From positions 271,398,926 through 271,462,925 of the forward strand of contig OW240915.1 of assembly GCA_933207985.1 (NCBI GenBank): a stretch of DNA of 64,000 nucleotides. The letters are read 5' to 3'. This document shows, piece by piece, positions 56,977-64,000 of this stretch. Below the pieces are notes generated by a model that saw nothing but the letters and a program-made list of their open reading frames with translations, did not search any database and was not told the DNA's origin. Within the stretch, counting starts at the first letter, position 1. Every line of letters begins with the position of its first letter. The translations under genes and the position numbers were made by a program. The DNA comes from Pelobates cultripes. Taxonomy: Eukaryota; Chordata; Amphibia; Anura; Pelobatidae.

Positions 56977-57044
56977 ATACTATAGTCACCTAAACAACGT
57001 TAGCTTAATGAAGCTAAAGTTGTTTAGGTGATTATAGTATCTTT
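56977..57044. mobile_element. Minimal T2-type foldback (about 68 bp)
   Basis: AGATACTATAGTCACCTAAA on the left is mirrored by TTTAGGTGATTATAGTATCT on the right around a GCTTAATGAAGC loop. It consists of little more than a T2 left terminus folded on itself. Confidence 0.8.
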
Positions 57045-57290
57045 GTCTTAAATTAGAGGGGAAAGGTTTATAAATAATATCAGGAAGTATTACTTTACTG
57101 AGAGGGTAGTGGTTGCATGGAATAGCCTTCCAGCTGAAGTGGTAGAGGTTAACACAGTAAAGGAGTTTAAGCATGCGTAGGATATGCATAAGGCTATCCT
57201 AACTATAAGATAAGGCTAGGGACTAATGAAAGTATTTAGAAAATTGGGCAGACTAGATGGGCCGAATGGTTCTTATCTTAACATTCTATG
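57045..57290 (+). mobile_element. LINE-type C-terminal tail fragment
   Basis: The plus strand encodes YYFTERVVVAWNSLPAEVVE and VNTVKEFKHA, the widespread C-terminal phrase of LINE proteins (typically FF-RVV--WN-LP--VV---V--FK). A 3-prime stretch GGGCAGACTAGATGGGCCGA then ATGGTTCTTATCTT follows. The family differs from the other LINEs here. Confidence 0.8.
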
Positions 57291-57296
57291 TTTCAA

Positions 57297-57944
57297 TGCT
57301 TCTATGAAGCAGTTTTTGTGTATATGTCTTAGCTATTCACTTATCTTACCCACAGCTTCGTGGGTGTTACTCTCTTGTAACACTCACCTTCGCTCCACCT
57401 AGTCTCCTCATCAATTTGCCCTGTCTGGGGACACTTCAGTCATTCCCTGCTCAGTTCACTGCTCAGTTTTCACTGCTCAGTTCACTGCCATTTAGGAGTT
57501 AAATCAACTTTATTTCTGTTATGCAGCTCCATTCATACCTCCCGTGGCTGTGACTCACATAGCCTGCGTGAAAACAAAATGGTTTTATTTTCAATCAGAT
57601 GTAACTGACTTTAAAAGTTTTTATCTCCTGTAAATTGAACTTTAATTACATGCAGGAAGCTCCTGCAGGGTCTAGCAAGCTAATAAGTGAGCAGGAGATA
57701 ATAAATTCTAAATTAAACTGACTTTGCAATAAAGGAAGTGTAAACTATAAATCAGTCTTTACAGGAAGTGTTTAGGAAGGCTGTGTAAGTCAAATACAGA
57801 GAGGGCTGACTAGGTCTGTATAAACAAAGTGATTTAACTCCTAAATGGCAGAGAATTGAGCTGTAAGACTGCAGGGGCACGATCTATACACACAAACTGC
57901 TTAATTAAGCCAAAGTTGTTTGGGTGACTCTACTGTCCCTTTAA
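57297..57944. mobile_element. T2-like MITE, interrupted
   Basis: The right end GGGTGACTCTACTGTCCCTTTAA lies at TTAA (57941-57944). Inside, TGCCATTTAGGAGTTAAATC is inverted as GATTTAACTCCTAAATGGCA, giving long arms. The left end is cut by the preceding LINE tail, and the 117-bp repeat at 57331-57447 interrupts the left arm. Confidence 0.82.
57331..57447. repeat. 117-bp dispersed repeat, copy 2
   Basis: One mismatch from 53574-53690 and inserted within a T2-like MITE arm. Confidence 0.95.
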
Positions 57945-58063
57945 GTTCTTATCATGTTCTTATCATGAAGTCTGGGTGGAAAGACAACTCTTGGTTAAAT
58001 TGATAGCCAGGTACTATGAGAAAAGGATTGCCACAAAGTCTAAAGACAAGACGACGGTACAAT

Positions 58064-58578
58064 CAGGGTCAGAATTACATCTCAGTGCCTGTAAGTGCAA
58101 AATTCTGAGGTGCCCATAACTCAACCCAAAAATCCAGTTAAAACCAAAGAAAAGAAAAAGTTACCTGCGCTCTCTCCTTAATCCCTATGTATATTTAGAC
58201 AATGACATTTAGCTGCTTCAATGGCCATTGGAGGGAATGCCCGCCTGCCAACGTCAAGGCAGAACCCCCTAAGCGGGTCCTAACACTGACCCTTCAGCCT
58301 GCTTCCTTGAGCTTCTGGCAAAGATATCTCCAATGAGACAGAGGGGTATTTTTTATATACACCCCTATATACTTATTAACCCTTAATAGGGAACACATGG
58401 TTGTCTACCAGTTGTCTACCTAAACTCACAATTAAAATAAAGCAATTACTATGTAGTGAAAAATTAGCAAATAATAAGTGAAAATAAATCTACTAAGAAA
58501 TAAAATACATGTTTGTTGTCAGGTAAGGCACCTCTAGTAGACAGGTGCCTGCTCTGCCTATTGACAAATCCATCCCTG
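58064..58578. mobile_element. Candidate hAT-like element carrying an insert-A relative
   Basis: The left end is CAGGGTCAGAATTACATCTC and the right end reads CAGGGATGGATTTGTCAATA on the minus strand. The 8-bp flanks GGTACAAT and GATAGAGT agree at five positions. The termini are plausible but imperfect. Confidence 0.55.
58165..58405. repeat. Relative of insert A
   Basis: Shares AAGTTACCTGCGCTCTCTCC, CCTGCCAACGTCAAGG, CTTCCTTGAGCTTCTGGCAA and TTAACCCTTAATAGGGAACA with 28850-29445. It lacks the L1 insertion present there, confirming that the L1 tail was a later arrival. Confidence 0.88.
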
Positions 58579-59657
58579 GATAGAGTAAGCTAAGTAGGGA
58601 AGCTCAGAATGAATCCACATGATCATCTTTAATGATCAGCTTGTACAGCACCACAGAATATGTTGGTGCTTTATAAAGAAAAATATCAAGCATAATAGTT
58701 TATCTACAGAGCAGACTGCTATTGAACTCATAGAAAGCTTGATATTGAAGATGTGACTAGGAAATAGAAGAAAAAAAATAAATGTTCTTTATTGTAATTT
58801 TCAAGTTTAAAAAAATATTACAAAAAGTTAGCAAAATTTTCTAATTACAAAATAAAACAGTCACAAACCTTAATACATAATGGTGTGGACTGCCAAATGG
58901 GAGTGACATATTAAAATATGATTCTTACTTCCCTAAGCAAGAATTCAGTTTCACATTTACTATGACGTGATATCAGCACAGTTTATTAAACAGCACCGTA
59001 CGTCAGCTATGAGTTACTTTCCCAAGTACATCATGTCAGGATTCAGAACAGATAAAACCTATTCGTTTTCTGTAAGTGGGCATTACATTGTGTCTCAAAG
59101 CAGCATACTCTTTACTGTGTGACCTCGTTTTACCCCGTGCTTAGGTGATGTGGTCACATTGCACAAGGCAATAAAGATGAGTCATTCGCCAGCATAGAAA
59201 CTGGTTGTGAAAGTGCACAATGGCGATCTATACTAAAGATGTTTGAATGTTGCTTTTTATGATATAATGGTAACATCGGGTTACGATCTCCATCAATCCT
59301 GCTTTCCCGTCTAAAGCATTTTACAAGGTACATTTTGGGTACTACATGCCCAGACCTGGATGCCTGTCTGTCTTTGCTGCAAAACGATGCGTCTCGCAAG
59401 TGAATCTACAAGCGATTTTAACAGCCTGAAGATAAATTTCCTGAACTTTATACCATGTTGCAGTGAATGCTAACCTTCACATTACAAACAATGTCGGACT
59501 ACATTTCCCATAATGCTCAGCCTTTCAAAGGCTGGCTGGGCATCATGTGAACTGCAGTGTACCAACATCTGCAGCACCTAAAATAAGGTAAAACAAAGCC
59601 ATATTGTAATGTTTAAATGGAAATTTTAAGCAAAACCAAAATCTGACTGTATTAACT
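58579..59657. other. Mostly unassigned
   Basis: Contains an L2-like tail scrap at 58648-58682 and a foldback relative (GACTACATTTCCCATAATGC ... GGCATCATGTGAACTGCAGT) at 59490-59575. No gene. Confidence 0.5.
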
Positions 59658-62600
59658 TGTATATTATTATTCATATAGCGCCAACAAGTTCCGTAGCGCT
59701 GTACAATGGGTGGAATAACAGACACGTATTTGTAACCAGACGAGTTGGACACACAGGAACAGAGGGATTGAGGGCCCTGCTCAATGAGCTTACATGCTAG
59801 AGGGAGTGGGGTATAGTGACACAAAAGGTAGGGTAGAAAAGTAGGTTGCTAAGATAGTGTTAATTGAGGGCTTAATGTTTTGATGACAGTTTCAGGAGAG
59901 GAATCAGGGTACGGGGAGGGAAAGCTGTTCAAAGTTTAATTGATATGCTTTCCTAAAGAAGTACATTTACAAAGATTTTTTTAAGAAGTGGAGATTGTGT
60001 GAAATTCTAACAGAGAGGGGAAGGGCGTTCCATAGGAACGGTGCAGCCCTAGAGAAGTCTTTAAGGTGAGCATCAGAGGTAGGAGTACGAACAGAGGTTA
60101 GACGTAGGTCTCCGGCAGAGCGTAGGGGCCTTAGTGAGGATAAGTAGGTTGGAGCAGCATTGTGTAGAGATTTGTAAGCAATTATCAGGATCTTAAATTG
60201 AGTGAGCGGGCGGACAGGAAGATGAGCCTCGCAGCCGCATTCATTATAGACTGTAATGGGGCAAGTTGGGAACACATAATACCACTGAGAAGCAGATAAC
60301 AGTAGTCAAGGTGAGCGAGGACAGCGGCATTGACAAGCACCTTTGCCGTATCAGGCGTTAAATAGGGTCGGATGCGCACAATATTTTTTAGATGGAAGCG
60401 GCAGGATTTGGCGATTGATTGGACATGAGGGGTGAAGGAGGGGTCGCAGTCAAAAAGAACACCTAGGCAGCAAGTCTAAGAGGTAGAGAGGATGGTAGTG
60501 CCATTGACTTCAAGGGACATAGACAAGGGAGTAACAACACTTGAGGTAGGGAAGACCAGAAGTTCTATTTTGGACAGGTTCAGTTTAAGGAAATGAGCAG
60601 CCATCCAGTTGGAAATAGCAGAGTGGCATTCAGAGACACGAGTCAAGAGGGGTGGTGAGAAATTAGGGGAGAACCGTGTCATCGGCATAGAAATGATACT
60701 GGAAGCCAAAGGAGCGGATGAGTTTACCAAGGGAGGCAGTATAGATTGAGAACAATGGGGGACCAAGGACTGAACCTTGGGGAACACCATCAGAGAGGGA
60801 TTGGGGAGAAGAGGCAGAGCCAGAGAAAGAAACACTGAATTAGCGCTGTGAGAGGTAGGAAGAGCACCATGAGAGAGCGCTTTCTTGTAGACCGATATTA
60901 TGGAGAGTGAGAAGAAGCTGTTGATGATCAACAGTGTCAAAAGCAGCAGAAAGGTCGAGCAGATTAAGGATAGAGTAGTGGCCATGGGATTTTGCAGTGA
61001 TAAGATCATTGGATACTTTGGTCACAGCTGTTTCAACAGAGTGACGAGCGCGGAATCCAGATTGAAGCGGGTCAAGCAGAGAGTTGGATTCGAAGTCTGT
61101 CAATCTCGCATACACAACTCTCTCAAGGATCTTGAGGCAGTAGTGAGATAGGGCGGTAGTTGGACGGGGAATTAGGGTCAAGGCTGGGCTTTTTCAGAAT
61201 CGGGGTTATGGTTGCATGATTAAAGGGTAGAGGATATGTGCCAGAGGAGAGGGAGAGATTGAAAATTTTAGTGAGAGGCAGAGCAAGAGAAGAAGACAAA
61301 ATGCAGATGAGATACAAGGGAATAGGATCAAGGGAACAGGTGGTGGGGCGGGAGGAACCTTTTCTGCTGTAGCAGATGCAAATGAACATAGGACAACTGA
61401 GGGAGTGTGGTTAGTGGAAAAGTTGATAGTGGATGGAGAGAGATGAGACATCTCTTCCCTGATTGTAGAAATCTTCTCAGTGAAGTTAGTTGCAAAGTTT
61501 GTGGCGGTCTTGTTGATAGGAGGAGAAGGCACGACAGGGCGCAGAAGAGAATTAAAAGCATGAAACAGTAGTTTGGACTTGCGCCAGGCTGTAGGAGCAC
61601 AGCATAAATTTATAGTGGATGAAGTCAGACGCAGAGTGAGAATTTCTCCAGCAGCTTTCAGCAGTTCTGGAACATTTTTGGAGGTATCGGGTCAGCTTGA
61701 TGTGCCAGGGTTGTAATTGGGGGCACTTAGTGCGTTTAAGTGTAGGAGGTGCCATGATGTCTAGTTGAGAGGAGAGAGTGGAGTTGTAGAGGGAGGTTGC
61801 TGTGTTAGGACAGGTGAGATTTGCGATAGGTGAAAGGAGACTTTGGAGGTTGGTGGAGAATTCCTCTAGGTCAAGACAATGGAGGTTTCTGCAAGACTGA
61901 TGTGGTGAGGGTGGTGTACTTTGCGTACGGGGTATGCGGATTTCAATAAACAGCAGATGGTGGTCAGATAGAGAAAATGGAACACTGGAAAGATTAGAGG
62001 TGGTACAGAGATTGGTGAAGATGAGGTCAAGAGTGTTTTCTGCTCTATGAGTTGATGAATTAGACCACTGTGTGAGTCCAACGGAGGAGGTTATAGAGAG
62101 CAGACGAGAGGCATCAGGGCAGTTAGGGTTGTTGATTGGGATATTAAAGTCCCCAAAAATGAGGGAAGGAGTGCTAGAGGAGATGAAATGGGATAGCCAG
62201 AAAGAAATGTGTTCAATGAATAGCCTAGGATGAGTGTGTGGGGGGAGAGGGGGATACATTATGGCAATTCTTAGAGGAGTGGGTTTAAATAGACAGACAG
62301 TGTAAACTTCAAAGGAAGTAAAGGATAGAGCAGGGGCAGGGAGAATAGGTTGAAAGGTACATTGAGGGGAGAGAAGGAAGCCTACACCACCTCCTTTACA
62401 GTTGTTTGGTCTAGGAGTGTGGGAGAATTGTAGCCCACCATCAAATAAGGAAGCAGGAGTGTCAGTATCAGAGGGGGACAGTCAGGTCTCAGTGAGTGCA
62501 CGCATTGTGAGAGAGTTTGAGATGAAGAGGTTGTGTATGGCTGTTGATTTCATATTGCTGCAGATGGAGCGGGCGTTCCAGAGTGCACACTGAATATTGG
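59658..62600 (-). mobile_element. L2-like LINE, about 2.9 kb
   Basis: The minus-strand 3-prime tail (ATTCATATAGCGCCAACAAG, TTCCGTAGCGCTGTACAATG) is at the left edge and the endonuclease at the right. This is the longest copy in the window and the source of the tails at 9066, 30978, 33748, 53290, 53930 and 63243. Confidence 0.93.
59967..62259 (-). pseudogene. L2-like LINE endonuclease/reverse transcriptase, frameshifted
   Basis: The endonuclease part gives SSTPSLIFGDFNIPINNPNC (catalytic aspartate and asparagine), AENTLDLIFTNLCTTSNLSS and FSLSDHHLLFIEIRIPRTQS (the SDH motif). The reverse transcriptase follows with SCSLDPIPLYLI-like sequence, [30 protein letters not shown] and [20 protein letters not shown]. 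The catalytic YADD box is intact at 60678-60689 but in a shifted frame. The C-terminal AHLDYCYLLLSGIMCSQLAP and FSRAAPFLWNALPLSVRI follow. At least four frame changes separate these blocks. Many original CpG sites read TG or CA, in keeping with an old methylated copy. Confidence 0.92.
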
Positions 62601-62606
62601 TAGATG

Positions 62607-63225
62607 ATGTGACGAAGTGCCCTTCGCCACTTGTGCCTGGAGGGGACTACTGGCTAGCCTCCTGCCTTCCAGCTATGGCTCCTGTGCTGATAGCTGTATT
62701 TTACCATGCAGAAAGGTTTATTTGTGTATTTCTGCAGGGGCGTTCGGGACTTTCAGTATGTGAGTAGTGCTACCCCAGATAGCTTTGCCATGGAGCCTAT
62801 TCGTGTAACGAAAGACTATGGAAAAGACTGTGGCTCCATGTCAGTTGAACTGTATGTATGTGATCTGAGCGCCATTCGGTAATAATGTGCGCTCAGATCT
62901 AAGATATCTGGGGATATGTTGCATGTATATGTTTTATGTAGTATTTGTAACATTGTGTAATTTTATGTCTTTTTGTAACCATGTGGTTAATGGAGTCTTG
63001 CCTCTGTCCTGGGAGATAATTTGATTACTTCACAATTATCTCCAGGATAGAGAGGAGGGATTGTGATGTCACTGTGGGAGTGCTTTGTTTGTATTGTCTA
63101 TGATTGGCTAATATCCAATATGTGTCCCATTGTTCCATCAGGTCCCATGGGGGAGTGTCCACCTGGTGGACACTTGCATAAATACCGGGCAGGTAGCCCT
63201 CAATAAACCAGATCTACTTGCACCT
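62607..63225 (+). mobile_element. Candidate solo LTR
   Basis: Begins TGTGACGAAGTGCCC, has a TATA-like CATAAATACCGGG at 63176-63188 and a polyadenylation-like CAATAAACCAG about 20 bases later, the order found in retroviral-type or Gypsy-type LTRs. The right end (near ACTTGCA at about 63221) and the target duplication are unclear, and no internal genes are present. Confidence 0.45.
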
Positions 63226-63242
63226 TTCCAGACCTATATATA

Positions 63243-63286
63243 TAGGGCCCGCAAATTCCGTAGTGCTGTACAATGGGATTAGTGTT
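63243..63286 (-). mobile_element. L2-like LINE tail fragment
   Basis: GCAAATTCCGTAGTGCTGTA then CAATGGGA is a worn piece of the L2-like tail. Confidence 0.8.
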
Positions 63287-63476
63287 AATTGTCAGGAATT
63301 CATAGTTAATTTTGTTATAATATAATAGCTAAAATTAAAGTATTGCTGATTTTTTTAATTTGGCTATTGTGGCTGTTAATTTTAAATACATAATGCATTA
63401 CAAAAAGTGCAAAATTTAAAGTGACGCTCTAAGAACGAATAACATTTCATCATAATTAAGTGGTTTTGGTTTATAG

Positions 63477-63584
63477 GTGCTGTTCTAAGAGAAGCATTGG
63501 ATTGGACAAAACTCATCAAAAGTAATGACTTCATCAGAGGCGGAGCGGTAGCAGAAATGAGACTGCCATGGCACTCGATTGCAG
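63477..63584 (+). CDS. Putative internal coding exon of an unrecognised host gene
   Basis: A 108-bp segment lies between an acceptor-like TTTTGGTTTATAG and a donor-like GCAG followed by GTACGT. Only one of the three frames is open. With the first two bases completing a codon from the previous exon, it reads AVLREALDWTKLIKSNDFIR then GGAVAEMRLPWHSIA (35 residues), leaving one base for the next exon. Both introns would therefore be phase 1, making it a symmetric exon that can be skipped without a frameshift. The composition (three Trp/Phe, mixed charge, no low complexity) is protein-like and unlike the translated repeats elsewhere in the window. I do not recognise the family. The acceptor's pyrimidine tract is weak, and no other exon of the same gene is visible; partners would lie outside the window or across a large intron. 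Confidence 0.6.
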
Positions 63585-63591
63585 GTACGTT

Positions 63592-63900
63592 TAACCCCTT
63601 AACACCGGAGGGTGTACTATTACGCCCTATTTTAGGCGGCTCTAAACACCGCCGGGCGTAATAGTACGCCCTCCGGTTTTTTTTTTTGCTTACCTGGTCG
63701 CCGGCGATCGCGGTTGGGGGGACTCCCAGGGAGCCCCCCGCGGCACGTCCGTCCTCCTGCAGCCCCCCCGGCCATGTGAGAGTGAGGTTCTTGCGAGGAC
63801 CTCACAATCACATGGCTGGGTTAGCTGGCTGCTGTATTGCCAGCAGGGGGACTGCCTGGACAGGTAGTCCCCCTGCTGGCTGAATTCAAATTAGGTATCT
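63592..63900. mobile_element. Foldback element beside the exon
   Basis: The stem ACCGGAGGGTGTACTATTAC...GCCC (63604-63627) pairs with GGGCGTAATAGTACGCCCTC...CGGT (63654-63677) with one mismatch. A second hairpin, CCAGCAGGGGGACTGCCTG / CAGGTAGTCCCCCTGCTGG, lies at 63840-63879, and a third, weaker CATGTGA...TCACATG, near 63774-63814. It is GC-rich against AT-rich surroundings, so probably a non-autonomous transposon; borders not proven. Confidence 0.65.
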
Positions 63901-64000
63901 TAATTAATTACAGTTAGCGGGACCTGCCTGAAAACCCATGCCGAAAGTAAAGGGAATTAAATTTTCTAGCACTATATTTAACCCTATAACTTTCCAAGAC

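Noticed and set aside
1..64000. tRNA, rRNA, riboswitch or bacterial operon features
   Set aside because: No cloverleaf, rRNA core or operon-like gene spacing was recognised anywhere; the content is eukaryotic repeat DNA.

Overview
The window looks like intergenic and intronic DNA from a vertebrate, most probably a frog or toad. It contains no prokaryotic gene organisation. Its dominant repeats are TTAA-flanked MITEs whose ends begin TTAAAGG, the signature published for T2/Kolobok MITEs of Xenopus. These sit beside L1, CR1-like and L2-like LINEs, Tc1-like transposons, many non-autonomous hAT-like elements, and long GT/CA arrays. The amphibian assignment is an inference from this repeat spectrum; no species can be named from the sequence alone.

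Layout. 1-18.2 kb: T2 MITEs, a dead Tc1-like element (1147-2624), and four hAT-like elements (6683-7931, 9232-10612, 11839-12745, 14322-15407), all carrying internal microsatellites and large palindromes. A two-kilobase non-autonomous L1-type element with an exact 15-bp target-site duplication lies at 15717-17734. 18.2-30.3 kb: mostly unassigned AT-rich DNA, then a 1.9-kb, 43-bp-unit minisatellite (25578-27465) flanked by a diverged direct duplication, then a three-level nest of transposons (28439-30300). 30.9-37.4 kb: LINE fragments, a palindromic MITE and a CA array. 37.9-46.7 kb: a CR1-like LINE split by a 5.5-kb L1 (14-bp target-site duplication) and by a Tc1-like element. 46.7-59.6 kb: T2 MITEs, a 1.4-kb GT-rich array (51486-52890), a second CR1-like copy on the minus strand, and small repeats. 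59.6-64 kb: a long minus-strand L2-like LINE, a candidate solo LTR, and near the right edge the only convincing host-gene candidate, a 108-bp exon (63477-63584) with matching splice sites.

No complete intact gene was found. Every transposase or reverse-transcriptase reading frame is broken by frameshifts, stops or deletions, so the autonomous elements here are dead. The nesting gives relative ages: L1 and Tc1 are younger than the CR1-like LINE they split; a T2 MITE is younger than the half-L1; an L1 tail is younger than insert A, which is younger than the hAT at 28439. The most interesting unexplained signals are the recurring palindromic cores shared by hAT-like elements with different termini, the higher-order structure of the 43-bp satellite, and the unrecognised exon with a foldback element a few bases past its donor site.
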